A stretch of DNA of 64,000 nucleotides, from assembly GCF_002835465.1 (NCBI RefSeq), contig NZ_PIZM01000001.1, positions 62,001-126,000 of the forward strand, in the 5' to 3' direction. The notes below the pieces were generated by a model. It worked only from the letters and a program-made list of their open reading frames with translations. It made no database searches and was not told the DNA's origin. This DNA comes from Psychromonas sp. psych-6C06. GTDB taxonomy: Bacteria > Pseudomonadota > Gammaproteobacteria > Enterobacterales > Psychromonadaceae. A program made the position numbers and the translations under genes. Positions 1 to 8,706 of this stretch are shown piece by piece; positions within the stretch are counted from its first letter, which is position 1, and the number at the start of each line of letters is the position of its first letter.

Positions 1-1264
1 AGGCTTTAATATTAAATCTAACAAGCGCCTGAATGCAGGGGGACGTTACCTTAGTTTTAAAGACTTTATTCAATTTCCAACGGTCGGAGATAGCACATTG
101 GTTTACGATAAAATGCCAAGCTTAGTGCATCCGGCATTTAATGTAAGTGAGCATTTATCACAGGCTATCAAAAAGCAAGATATTCTACTTTATTACCCTT
201 ACCATAAATTTAGCTACTTTACTGAGTGGTTAAGACAGTCGGCATTTGATCCATTAGTAACCAGCATTGAAATCTGCTTATATCGGGTTGCTAAAAACTC
301 AAGGGTGATTGCCGCATTAATGGAAGCGGTAAAAAATGGTAAAAGCGTTCACGTTAATATTGAGTTACAGGCACGCTTTGATGAGCAAGCAAACATCACT
401 TGGGCTGAAAAGTTAACCAAAGCGGGGGTTCGTGTTACCTACGGAGTACATGCACTGAAGGTACATGCAAAATTGTGTGTGATATCACGTCAAGAAGGCG
501 AGAAATTAGTACGATATGCGCATATTGGTAGCGGTAACTTTAACGAACAAAACGCTAAAGTTTACACAGACTTCAGCTTATTTACTTGCTCTCCTGAAAT
601 AACCAATGAAGCTGTACAAGTTTTTGAATTTTTAAAGTATCCCTATTTAAAGTTTGAATTTAAACATCTTGTTGTTTCTCCTATTAATAGTCGTGAAAAA
701 TTATCTGAACTGATTAATAACGAAATTAATTTTTCACAGAAAGGTATTAAGAGTGAAATTATCCTTAAGGTGAATAACTTAGTTGATCAACTGCTGATTC
801 AAAAGTTGTATCAGGCGAGTAATGCAGGAGTAAAGGTTTCGCTGATTGTACGTGGAATCTGTTCTTTGGTTACTGGTGTGAAAGGACAGAGTGAAAATAT
901 TACTGCTGTCAGCATTGTTGATCGCTACTTAGAGCATGCTCGCGTGTCTATTTTTTCAAACTCGGGTGAGCCTCGCGTTTATATTTCATCAGCTGATTGG
1001 ATGACCCGTAATATCGAGAGAAGAGTCGAGGTGGGGACCCCTATTTACTGCCCTTTAGTACAGCAAACTATCTTTGATATTATCAATATGCAGTTGGCTG
1101 ATAACTGTAAAGCAAGAGTCTTAGACACGGGGCAAACAAATAATTATTTACCTCAAACAGGCGCGCCTCGTTTTCGTTCGCAAATGGAAATCTATGATTA
1201 CCTTAATCGGGTGCCAGAGCAGAAAGCATGTTCAGGTGTTGCCTTTCTTGAGGCTCAATTATGA
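1..1264 (+). CDS. ppk: Polyphosphate kinase 1 (C-terminal part, 5' end outside window)
   Basis: PPK1 reversibly transfers the gamma phosphate of ATP onto polyphosphate chains. The reading frame is open from base 2, so the gene enters the window already in progress; the apparent start at 98 is an internal TTG. The first visible residues (GFNIKSNKRLNAGGRYLSF) already match the PPK1 middle domain, leaving about 420 of the usual ~690 residues. Both family histidines are present: one in KVHAKLCVI (the autophosphorylated His in E. coli PPK) and one in YLEHARV. The SSADWMTRN signature follows. The stop overlaps the ppx start in ATGA (1261-1264), indicating translational coupling. Identity is secure; the N-terminal third cannot be judged. 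Confidence 0.97.
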   Translation, partial: GFNIKSNKRLNAGGRYLSFKDFIQFPTVGDSTLVYDKMPSLVHPAFNVSEHLSQAIKKQDILLYYPYHKFSYFTEWLRQSAFDPLVTSIEICLYRVAKNSRVIAALMEAVKNGKSVHVNIELQARFDEQANITWAEKLTKAGVRVTYGVHALKVHAKLCVISRQEGEKLVRYAHIGSGNFNEQNAKVYTDFSLFTCSPEITNEAVQVFEFLKYPYLKFEFKHLVVSPINSREKLSELINNEINFSQKGIKSEIILKVNNLVDQLLIQKLYQASNAGVKVSLIVRGICSLVTGVKGQSENITAVSIVDRYLEHARVSIFSNSGEPRVYISSADWMTRNIERRVEVGTPIYCPLVQQTIFDIINMQLADNCKARVLDTGQTNNYLPQTGAPRFRSQMEIYDYLNRVPEQKACSGVAFLEAQL

Positions 1265-2757
1265 GCAAAGCACAGCATATTGCTGCTATTGATCTTGGGT
1301 CTAATAGCTTTCATTTGATTGTAGCAAGGGAATTAACGGGTTGTATTCAGAGTGTATTAACACAGAAAAAAAGCGTCGCTTTAGCAAGTGGGTTAGATGA
1401 AAATAATTACCTTTCAGGAGAGGCGATGCAACGAGGTTTAGACTGTTTAGCTGAGTTCAATCAGCTACTCTCTGGTTTAACCTGCCGTACCGTGCGAATC
1501 GTCGCTACTTACTCTTTGCGTGTCGCAGTAAATAGCGATGAATTTCTTACCCGTGCACAGCATGTCATGCCGTACCCAATTGAGATCATTAGCGGGGAAA
1601 AGGAGGCCACATTAATTTATCAGGGAGTCGCGCACACTTATCCTGTTAAAGGTACGACTTTGGTGATTGATATTGGCGGTGGGAGCACCGAGTTCATTAT
1701 CGGTAAGTATTTTAAAATTAAGTTTTCCCGAAGTTTATCAATGGGCTCTCGTGCTTTTTCTAATAAATTTTTTACTGATGGCTTAGTGACTAAAAAAAAC
1801 ATGAGATTAGCACAAGCTGAGGTATATCAGGTTCTATTGCCCACTGTTCAAGAGTGTCGTTTTATTGGTTGGAAAAGCGTTATAGGCACTTCAGGATCAT
1901 TTAAAGTGATCAAAGAGATCATGCTTGAATTGTATGGCGATACTGCAATAACCGAAAAACGTATTCAGCGATTAATAACGCGCTTTATTGATTATACAAG
2001 TGCAGATAACGTGCAATTTAAATGTTTTGAAGCGAGTCGTTTTACCCTTATTGCCAGTGCGTTAGCAATTATTAGCACCTGCATGGATCTATTTAAAATA
2101 AAAAGAATTGATGTTAGTAATGCGGCTTTGCGTGAAGGAGTATTATATGGGCTCAGTAATATCCAAGAAAAAGTTGCGCCAAGGGATAGAACCATTACTG
2201 CTTTGCTTAAGTTACACCGTATTGACCAAGTGTTTAGTAGGCGTGTACTTTTACAGTTAAAGCTATTTAATGAGCAATTAAATGAACAGGGTAAAAAAAT
2301 CAATGAAACACACTTTATGTTTTTACATTATGCTGCGCTGTTACATGAAGTAGGAATGAATATAAATACTAAAAAATTTCATAAACACGGGGAATACATT
2401 TTACAAAATAGTGCTATGCCTGGCTTTAGTGAACAAGAGCAACTTATTATTGCGACGCTAGTCGGACAACAGCGTGGCAAAATAAAGTTAAATAGTGCGC
2501 TGTTCTTATTAACGGATACTAAATACTTACAATTATTACAGCTGTTAAGATTAGCGCTTATTTTGACCTTAGGGCGGGGGGAATTCCCTCCTCAAAAAGC
2601 CAATATTAGTCTTTCTAATAAGCAGCTAACTTTAACCTTGCCACAGGTTTTATTTAAAAATAGTGAGTTATTTTCTTTACTGGAAAAAGAGGTCGAGTTA
2701 CAAAAAAATGTGGGGCTAACGCTGACACTATTACCTGTAAATAGGCGATTAAGGTGA
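1261..2757 (+). CDS. ppx: Exopolyphosphatase Ppx/GppA family
   Basis: Removes terminal phosphates from polyphosphate, opposing the upstream kinase. The protein has 498 residues (E. coli Ppx 513). It opens with the ASKHA phosphate-1 motif AIDLGSNSFHLIVAR (about residues 9-23) and carries the phosphate-2 motif VIDIGGGSTEF (about 135-145). The second half contains an HD-like region (HYAALLHEVGMN, near 364), as in long Ppx rather than short GppA-only proteins. The start overlaps the ppk stop by 4 bases, so kinase and phosphatase form one operon. GppA (pppGpp hydrolase) activity is possible because the families intergrade, but the ppk linkage favours Ppx. Confidence 0.95.
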   Translation: MSKAQHIAAIDLGSNSFHLIVARELTGCIQSVLTQKKSVALASGLDENNYLSGEAMQRGLDCLAEFNQLLSGLTCRTVRIVATYSLRVAVNSDEFLTRAQHVMPYPIEIISGEKEATLIYQGVAHTYPVKGTTLVIDIGGGSTEFIIGKYFKIKFSRSLSMGSRAFSNKFFTDGLVTKKNMRLAQAEVYQVLLPTVQECRFIGWKSVIGTSGSFKVIKEIMLELYGDTAITEKRIQRLITRFIDYTSADNVQFKCFEASRFTLIASALAIISTCMDLFKIKRIDVSNAALREGVLYGLSNIQEKVAPRDRTITALLKLHRIDQVFSRRVLLQLKLFNEQLNEQGKKINETHFMFLHYAALLHEVGMNINTKKFHKHGEYILQNSAMPGFSEQEQLIIATLVGQQRGKIKLNSALFLLTDTKYLQLLQLLRLALILTLGRGEFPPQKANISLSNKQLTLTLPQVLFKNSELFSLLEKEVELQKNVGLTLTLLPVNRRLR

Positions 2758-2948
2758 ACTCTTTAGCAAAAAATAATTTAGCGGTATCAGTAGGAAATCA
2801 TAGCAATATATCCTCTTATCAAGCTATATGCAGGTTCATTGCATTAGCTTGTCAATCAAGGTAAATTATCGCCGTAGCTAAATAGCAAACTAATCAAGTA
2901 TGCCCTAACCATCGGTATTACGGGCCTCCAATTTTGTAAGGAAAAATA

Positions 2949-4511
2949 ATGTTAATCGATTTTGCAGCCTCCCCGCTGTCGATTTTACCCGCCATCATCG
3001 CGTTAAGCTTAGCCATTATAACACGCCGAGTTTTAATATCACTCGGCGTAGGTATTGTGCTTGGTGCACTATTGCTAACTAATTTCTCGCTGGTAACGGC
3101 GCTCTCGTATGTTGCGACGACCGTTAAAGGAGTTGTGATTGAAGATGGAGGCATCAATACGTGGAATATGAGTATCGTTGGCTTCTTGTTGTTGCTTGGC
3201 ATGATGACTGCGTTGCTTACTTTATCGGGCGGTACACGCGCTTTTGCTGACTGGGCATTAGACCATATTAAAGACAAACGTGGTGCGTCTTTTCTCGCCG
3301 CTTTTTTAGGTGTATTTATCTTTATCGATGATTATTTTAATAGCCTTGCAGTGGGCTCAATTTCACGCCCTGTAACTGATCGCTTTAATGTCTCACGTGC
3401 CAAACTTGCCTATATTCTCGATTCTACAGCTGCTCCAATGTGTATTTTGATGCCAGTCTCGAGCTGGGGGGCGTACATTATGACCATTATTGGTGGAATT
3501 TTAGTGAGCCATGGGATGACTGAATATTCACCATTAGGGGCATATGTTGCACTTATTCCAATGAACTTTTATGCGCTGTTTACATTGCTCATGGTGTTTG
3601 CTGTGATCTATTTTAAACTCGATATTGGTTTGATGAAAACACATGAAGCCGAAGCTGAAAAAAGAGGCTCAAAGCATGCCGCAGATAAGGATGCAATCAA
3701 TTTACATGATGAGCTAGGCATTACAGAAAGTGAACAGGGTAAAGTGAGTGATTTAATATATCCTATCGTAGCGCTTATTGCTGCCACACTGTTTTTCATG
3801 CTTTATTCAGGGCAACAAGCGTTGGCAAAAAGCGAATTGCCTTTTTCAGTTTTAGGCGCTTTTGAGAACACCGATGTAGGTTCATCCTTAGTCTATGGAG
3901 GGGTAGTAGGGTTATTGGTGACCTTAACCACGACATTTAAACAAAAACTACCTTTAAAAGAGATTGGTTTTGCACTGTGGGTGGGCGCTAAATCGATGTT
4001 TGGGGCGATTATTATTCTATTCTTTGCTTGGTCTATTGGTACCGTGATCGGCGATATGAAAACAGGCACATACTTATCAAGCCTAGTGCAAGGCAGTATC
4101 GGTTTACACTGGTTACCGGTTATTCTATTTGTATTATCTGGATTAATGGCATTCTCTACGGGCACCTCATGGGGCACTTTTGGTATTATGCTACCAATTG
4201 CTGGAGATATGGCTGGTGCGACTGATTTAGCCTTAATGCTACCTATGTTAAGTGCAGTATTAGCGGGGTCAGTTTTTGGTGATCACTGTTCGCCTATTTC
4301 CGATACAACTATTTTGTCATCGACAGGTGCACGCTGTAAACACATCGACCACGTAGCCACACAATTACCCTATGCATTGTCAATGGCGGCGGTATCAATC
4401 GTTGGTTTTGTAGTGATCGGCTTTACCAGCTCACTTATGACCGCATTGCTAGCTTCAAGCCTTGCATTCGCATTGGTTATCGTTGTAATGAAGGCACTTT
4501 CTAAGCGTTAA
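2949..4511 (+). CDS. Na+/H+ antiporter, NhaC-type family
   Basis: A 520-residue polytopic inner-membrane protein of the Na_H_antiporter (NhaC-like) family, expected to exchange Na+ for protons. Many hydrophobic helices are visible from residue 10 onward. The family signature regions GTSWGTFGIMLPIAGDMAG and GSVFGDHCSPISDTTILSST lie in the C-terminal half. A charged cytoplasmic loop (about residues 230-265, rich in K, E, D) splits the helix bundles. AAGGAAAAATAATG gives a good ribosome site for this start. The gene stands alone: 191 bases separate it from ppx and a terminator follows. Some relatives carry amino acids instead, so substrate is inferred only. I checked the leader for a lysine-type riboswitch and saw none. 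Confidence 0.85.
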   Translation: MLIDFAASPLSILPAIIALSLAIITRRVLISLGVGIVLGALLLTNFSLVTALSYVATTVKGVVIEDGGINTWNMSIVGFLLLLGMMTALLTLSGGTRAFADWALDHIKDKRGASFLAAFLGVFIFIDDYFNSLAVGSISRPVTDRFNVSRAKLAYILDSTAAPMCILMPVSSWGAYIMTIIGGILVSHGMTEYSPLGAYVALIPMNFYALFTLLMVFAVIYFKLDIGLMKTHEAEAEKRGSKHAADKDAINLHDELGITESEQGKVSDLIYPIVALIAATLFFMLYSGQQALAKSELPFSVLGAFENTDVGSSLVYGGVVGLLVTLTTTFKQKLPLKEIGFALWVGAKSMFGAIIILFFAWSIGTVIGDMKTGTYLSSLVQGSIGLHWLPVILFVLSGLMAFSTGTSWGTFGIMLPIAGDMAGATDLALMLPMLSAVLAGSVFGDHCSPISDTTILSSTGARCKHIDHVATQLPYALSMAAVSIVGFVVIGFTSSLMTALLASSLAFALVIVVMKALSKR

Positions 4512-4550
4512 ATTCATATTTAACCTGTATTAAGGTTATTTAAAATAAAG

Positions 4551-4573
4551 AACCAGCCGAGGCTGGTTTTTTT
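4551..4573 (+). terminator. Rho-independent terminator after the antiporter gene
   Basis: AACCAGCC pairs with GGCTGGTT across a very short loop and is followed by a run of T residues. It lies 40 bases after the antiporter stop. Confidence 0.85.
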
Positions 4574-4615
4574 ATGCGTATATCACCTCATAAAGATGAC
4601 AACGTTGTGAATATA

Positions 4616-5461
4616 TTACATACCAACTTCTGTAAGTTTTGCCAGTATTTCCTCACCATAAATAAATTGGGGGCGTGATTGCTTTGACTCGGTAATGCCA
4701 TACATTGGTTCAAGCCATTGTGTTTCCTCTACGGTTTCATCAAAGCTTTGTTTTATTTTTTTATTTTTATCTAAGTACTTTTCAAAAAAAGCACGGCCAA
4801 AAAATGAAAAGTTTGGCGATTTACTATAATAGGAAACTCTTTCTGCATCTGTTGATGTAATCACCAATGTATATGGATCAATTAAATCATCAATAAAACT
4901 TCCGGAATAACACGCATTAACAACAACTACTTTCCATTTTATTTTCGATTTTTTTAGGTAATGATTGAGTGTTTTTGCGTTAATTAATTGATGCCTGTTA
5001 GGGCCAAAATTTATATAAAACTGGCCTCCATGGCCTCCATGGGCAGCTAAAGAAATAAATAAAATATCCTCTTCAGGATCCATTTTCTGGGCCATATTAT
5101 TAATCGTTTTTCTGATATTATTTTGCGTCACTATTGGTGTCGTTTCGGTGGTGCTGAGATGATTGATTAATAGGGTTGAACGTCCCTTAGTATGAAACGT
5201 ATCATCAAAAAATTCCTGAGAGTCTATCACTTCTCTAAACATTTCTGGTTGTTGATAGTCTGCAGAGATACCCAAAAAGTACAGTTCAGTCACCCCTTTT
5301 TGGCTAGTTAAAATTTCTGATTGCTGTTGTTTTAGAAGCATGGGTTGTGTTGCTTCGATTGCATTTATTTCATCTTCAGTGGGAGGAAGAGAGCATGATT
5401 GAATCATTATTAACAATAGTAACGTGATAAAGTGCAATGGTTTTTTTATCTGGTCTGTCAT
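4616..5461 (-). CDS. Caspase-like peptidase C13 family lipoprotein
   Basis: A 281-residue putative lipoprotein with a legumain-type (C13, caspase fold) protease domain. The N-terminus is a lipoprotein signal with lipobox IQSC, placing the lipidated Cys at residue 23. The catalytic dyad is visible: His in SLAAHGGHGG (H141 or H144) and Cys184 in VVVNACYSGSFIDDL. Downstream elements TLVITSTDAERVSYY and FSFFGRAFFEKYL match the bacterial C13 pattern. It is a single gene, convergent with the antiporter and divergent from the FAD dehydrogenase at 5693. Substrate and partner are unknown; by the signal it should act in the periplasm or at the outer-membrane inner face. The catalytic call is strong, the role open. 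Confidence 0.85.
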   Translation of the reverse strand: MTDQIKKPLHFITLLLLIMIQSCSLPPTEDEINAIEATQPMLLKQQQSEILTSQKGVTELYFLGISADYQQPEMFREVIDSQEFFDDTFHTKGRSTLLINHLSTTETTPIVTQNNIRKTINNMAQKMDPEEDILFISLAAHGGHGGQFYINFGPNRHQLINAKTLNHYLKKSKIKWKVVVVNACYSGSFIDDLIDPYTLVITSTDAERVSYYSKSPNFSFFGRAFFEKYLDKNKKIKQSFDETVEETQWLEPMYGITESKQSRPQFIYGEEILAKLTEVGM

Positions 5462-5590
5462 AATTACCTATCAAGTTTTTTATGAAATTAAAGTCAAATA
5501 TATACTTTTTATAGTTGGATTAACACTCTAATTTAGGGTTCTAGATGATCAGCTGATATTTATCAAATTATGCTACTGAAAAAACTTCCT

Positions 5591-5606
5591 TTAACAATTT
5601 TGTTAA
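5591..5606. promoter_or_regulatory. Short inverted repeat upstream of the FAD dehydrogenase gene
   Basis: Perfect 7-base arms TTAACAA / TTGTTAA separated by TT, about 90 bases before the start at 5693. A second perfect 10-base palindrome, ATCAGCTGAT, lies at 5548-5557. Either could be an operator in this divergent intergenic region; no regulator is assigned. Confidence 0.3.
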
Positions 5607-5692
5607 TTTCAATTTAGCGTTACTTCACGTACACTACGCGATTATTTTAAAGCCCATTTTTAAGCATTTTTTATACAGCGACCAGGTGAAGT

Positions 5693-7312
5693 ATGATACG
5701 TCTCAACCAAGTAAAACTACCGTTAGATCATAGTGAAGATGCACTGCAGCAGTTTGTCTTAGATAAACTCAGTATATCTGCGCAACAATTGGTTGATATC
5801 CATGTTTTTAAACGTGGTTATGATGCGCGTAAACGTAACGTGATCACCTTGATTTACACGCTTGATATTACCTTGCAAGATGTGGATGAAAATTTAATTT
5901 TAAGCCGTTTTGAAAAAGATCAAAATGTACGTGTTTCGCCTGATACCGAATATAAATATGTTGCACAAGTCCCTACGGATTTAACTGAACGTCCGATTGT
6001 GATTGGGATGGGGCCTTGTGGTTTATTTGTTGGGTTGATGTTAGCGCAGATGGGCTTCAAACCGATTATTTTAGAGCGTGGTAAATCGGTGCATGAGCGT
6101 GCCAAAGATACTTTCCGTTTTTGGCGCACGAGTGAGTTAAATACCGAATCAAATGTTCAATTTGGTGAAGGGGGAGCGGGGACGTTCTCGGACGGAAAAT
6201 TATATAGCCAAGTGAAAGATCCGGGTTTTTTAGGGCTTAAAGTAAAACAAGAGTTTGTTGCTGCCGGTGCGCCTGCTGAAATCATCTATGTGAGTAAACC
6301 GCATATTGGTACCTATAAATTAGTGACCATGGTTGAAAAGATGCGTCGTAAGATACGCGAACTGGGTGGTGAGATACGTTTTGAAACCCGCGTTGAGGAG
6401 ATAAACATTGAAGGCGAGGGCGAAAACCGCCAAGTAACCGGTGTTACCTTAAATGGTGGTGAAGTGATTCATTCTAAACATGTTACCTTAGCGATTGGCC
6501 ATAGTGCGCGTGATACGGTACAAATGTTACACGATAAAGGCGTACATTTAGAGGCTCAATCTTTCTCGATTGGTTTCCGTATTGAGCATAAACAAGAGAT
6601 GATCGATAAATGTCGCTTTGGTATTAACGCTGGTCACCCAATTTTAGGTGCTGCCGATTACAAACTCGTGCATCACTGTAAAAATGGCCGTTCAGTATAT
6701 AGTTTTTGTATGTGTCCGGGTGGTGTTGTTGTGGCCGCAACCTCGGAAGAGCATGCCGTTGTGACCAATGGTATGAGTCAATACTCTCGCAGTGAGCGTA
6801 ATGCAAATAGTGCGATTGTAGTTGGGATAAGCCCCAATGACTTTGATAATGATCCACTACAAGGTATCGAGTTACAACGTAGACTTGAGCGTAATGCTTA
6901 TGTGATGGGCGGTAGCAACTACGATGCGCCAGCACAAATGGTGGGCGACTTCCTAAATGCAGGAGAGGGGAAACCTTTCGAAAATGTTGAGCCTTCTTAC
7001 AAACCTAATGTAAAAATGACCGATTTAACACCGGCTTTACCTGGTTTTGCGATTGATGCGATTCGTGAAGCGATTCCTGCTTTTGCTAAAAAAATCCGTG
7101 GTTTTGATAGTAAAGATGCGATGCTAACGGGCGTTGAAACACGCACTTCATCACCCGTGCAAATCAAACGTGGCAGTGACTACCAAAGTTTGAATACTAA
7201 AGGTCTATACCCTGGTGGCGAAGGTGCTGGTTATGCTGGCGGTATTTTATCTGCTGGGATCGATGGTATTAAAATAGCGGAAGCGGTTGCCTTGGATATG
7301 CTAAAAGGCTAG
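5693..7312 (+). CDS. FAD-dependent dehydrogenase (COG2509-type)
   Basis: A 539-residue flavoprotein of the widespread uncharacterised FAD-dependent dehydrogenase family. A small N-terminal domain (about residues 1-95) precedes the Rossmann dinucleotide motif IGMGPCGLFVGLMLAQ (about 104-119) ending in ILERG. The segment VQFGEGGAGTFSDGKLYSQV is strongly typical of this family, as is the C-terminal LYPGGEGAGYAGGILSAGID. No signal peptide is seen, so it should be cytoplasmic. Reaction and substrate are not established for the family. An 8-base tandem repeat begins inside the last codons and a strong terminator follows, so it is transcribed alone. Confidence 0.88.
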   Translation: MIRLNQVKLPLDHSEDALQQFVLDKLSISAQQLVDIHVFKRGYDARKRNVITLIYTLDITLQDVDENLILSRFEKDQNVRVSPDTEYKYVAQVPTDLTERPIVIGMGPCGLFVGLMLAQMGFKPIILERGKSVHERAKDTFRFWRTSELNTESNVQFGEGGAGTFSDGKLYSQVKDPGFLGLKVKQEFVAAGAPAEIIYVSKPHIGTYKLVTMVEKMRRKIRELGGEIRFETRVEEINIEGEGENRQVTGVTLNGGEVIHSKHVTLAIGHSARDTVQMLHDKGVHLEAQSFSIGFRIEHKQEMIDKCRFGINAGHPILGAADYKLVHHCKNGRSVYSFCMCPGGVVVAATSEEHAVVTNGMSQYSRSERNANSAIVVGISPNDFDNDPLQGIELQRRLERNAYVMGGSNYDAPAQMVGDFLNAGEGKPFENVEPSYKPNVKMTDLTPALPGFAIDAIREAIPAFAKKIRGFDSKDAMLTGVETRTSSPVQIKRGSDYQSLNTKGLYPGGEGAGYAGGILSAGIDGIKIAEAVALDMLKG

Positions 7313-7370
7313 AAAGCTTAAAGGCTTAAAGGCTTAAAGGCTTAAAGGCTGAAGGGCTGAAGGGCTAAAA
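7307..7370. repeat. 8-bp tandem repeat (GGCTTAAA), eight units
   Basis: Eight consecutive 8-base units: three exact GGCTTAAA copies at 7323-7346, flanked by variants GGCTAGAA, AGCTTAAA, GGCTGAAG (twice) and GGCTAAAA. The first unit contains the last Gly codon and TAG stop of the upstream gene. The period is not a multiple of three. This looks like a slippage-generated microsatellite between the gene end and its terminator. Confidence 0.9.
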
Positions 7371-7391
7371 AGCCTAATTAAAAAGATAATG

Positions 7392-7430
7392 AAAGAGCCA
7401 TTATTGCCAGCCAATAATGGCTCTTTTTTT
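7392..7430 (+). terminator. Strong rho-independent terminator
   Basis: A 15-base perfect stem, AAAGAGCCATTATTG / CAATAATGGCTCTTT, with a short loop and a T-run, just downstream of the FAD dehydrogenase gene. Confidence 0.95.
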
Positions 7431-7517
7431 GGCTAATAAAATTTACTGTCTTTATTTTTTATTGTTTCCTGTTACATTTGCAAGTTAGTGATTGGTGATT
7501 GGCGATAGGGGATTGAA

Positions 7518-8453
7518 ATGAAAATAGTTTTATTGGACGCATTAACATTGGGAGATAGCGACCTTTCTGAGTTTGATTATTTAGGCGAATTTACCCGTTA
7601 CGATATTACCGAGCCAGAGCAGCGTTTAGCGCATATTAGCGATAACCAAGTTATCATCACTAATAAAGTGGTGATCGATGAAGCGATTATCCTTGCTAAC
7701 CCACAATTAAAGCTTATCTGTATTGCAGCCACTGGCATGAACAATGTTGATCTATTGGCTGCTGAGAAAGCGAATGTTGAGGTTAAAAATGTCTCAGGGT
7801 ATTCAACGGAGAGTGTCGCGCAAGCAACCTTTGCGATGCTATTTCAGCTTTTACATCAACAACGTTATTATGATGCCTATGTAACACAAAAGCAGTGGTG
7901 CGAAAGTCCTAACTTTACCCACATTAGTCGACCTTTTACTGAAATAAGTGGCAAACGTTGGGGCATTATTGGTTTAGGGGATATTGGCAAACGAGTGGCC
8001 AGCTTAGCAACTGCGTTTGGTTGTGATGTTTGTTATTTTTCGACATCAGGTAAAAATAATCAATCAGAATATCAACAAGTTGATCTCAATACGCTACTTT
8101 CACTGTGCGATATTATTACTATTCATGCGCCACTTAATGAACAAACACAAGACCTTATTGATGTACAAGCGTTGCAGTTATTAAAACCGGGTGCCATTAT
8201 TTTAAACTTAGGGCGTGGTGGCATTATCGATGAAACTGCGATGGCAGTGGCACTGGATACGCGTGATATTTATCATGGTAGTGATGTGTTAGCGGTTGAA
8301 CCGATGGCGCAAGATCATATCTATTTTAATGTACAACAACAGCATCGCTTAGTACTTACACCACATACTGCATGGGCGAGCAGTGAAGCGAGAAAGAGCC
8401 TAGTCGCGAAGATAGTTGATAATATTATAAGCTGGCAAGGAAGAAATGCTTGA
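7518..8453 (+). CDS. D-2-hydroxyacid dehydrogenase (glycerate/hydroxypyruvate type)
   Basis: NAD(P)-dependent oxidoreductase of the D-isomer 2-hydroxyacid dehydrogenase family, 311 residues. The nucleotide-binding motif is GIIGLGDIGKRVA (about residues 154-166). The catalytic set is visible: Arg in LNLGRGGIID, Glu in VLAVEPM and His in LTPHTAWAS. The overall pattern is closest to glycerate dehydrogenase/hydroxypyruvate reductase (HprA-like), interconverting hydroxypyruvate and glycerate, but related D-lactate or phosphonate enzymes cannot be excluded. The start has a weak purine-rich site (GGGGATTGAA). No operon partner: terminators lie on both sides. Confidence 0.85.
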   Translation: MKIVLLDALTLGDSDLSEFDYLGEFTRYDITEPEQRLAHISDNQVIITNKVVIDEAIILANPQLKLICIAATGMNNVDLLAAEKANVEVKNVSGYSTESVAQATFAMLFQLLHQQRYYDAYVTQKQWCESPNFTHISRPFTEISGKRWGIIGLGDIGKRVASLATAFGCDVCYFSTSGKNNQSEYQQVDLNTLLSLCDIITIHAPLNEQTQDLIDVQALQLLKPGAIILNLGRGGIIDETAMAVALDTRDIYHGSDVLAVEPMAQDHIYFNVQQQHRLVLTPHTAWASSEARKSLVAKIVDNIISWQGRNA

Positions 8454-8475
8454 GCTCTAAAACAGCTCCTCGATT

Positions 8476-8548
8476 AATATCAATTGCATTAAGTATGCGA
8501 TTTAAATTTTCTCTTGAAAAAGAGGATTAGGTTAAAGCTGAATTTAAA
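8476..8548 (+). repeat. Decayed half-copy of the ~168-bp dispersed repeat
   Basis: ATATCAATTGCATTAAGTAT and the following AAATTTT and AAAAAGAGGA tracts align with the left half of the full copies at 35156 and, reverse-complemented, 31795. The right half is absent or unrecognisable. A separate hairpin, CGCTGG/CCAGCG, lies at 8615-8631. Confidence 0.55.
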
Positions 8549-8651
8549 CTAAGTGATTGCTTTTGAAATCAAAATGTAAGTGCGCGTTTGTGTAGAAAAA
8601 TAGCGCTATTATGTCGCTGGCTTGTCCAGCGCTGAGGTTGTTAATACATAT

Positions 8652-8683
8652 AAAAAGGCTAGAAAGTTGTTTTTCTAGCCTTT
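8652..8683 (-). terminator. Terminator after the purine permease gene
   Basis: A perfect 12-base stem AAAGGCTAGAAA / TTTCTAGCCTTT with a 6-base loop. On the minus strand it ends in five T residues, so it serves the permease gene ending at 8707; it may also stop plus-strand readthrough. Confidence 0.85.
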
Positions 8684-8706
8684 AACATTATTATTTTAAA
8701 CGCGAT

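Noticed and set aside
1992-2303. Minus-strand 103-codon open frame inside ppx
   Set aside because: Entirely inside the well-conserved ppx coding region; no recognisable domain.
2758-2948. Possible lysine-type riboswitch before the NhaC-like antiporter
   Set aside because: The conserved lysine riboswitch blocks could not be found in these 191 bases; only weak short hairpins.
6624-6935. Minus-strand open frame rich in His and Tyr inside the FAD dehydrogenase gene
   Set aside because: Shadow of a conserved coding region on the opposite strand; composition unlike a real protein.
7307-7370. CRISPR-like array
   Set aside because: Eight-base contiguous units without spacers; a simple tandem repeat.
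7491-7517. Short GATTGG-type repeats before the hydroxyacid dehydrogenase gene
   Set aside because: Only two or three imperfect short copies; not distinguishable from chance near a purine-rich start site.
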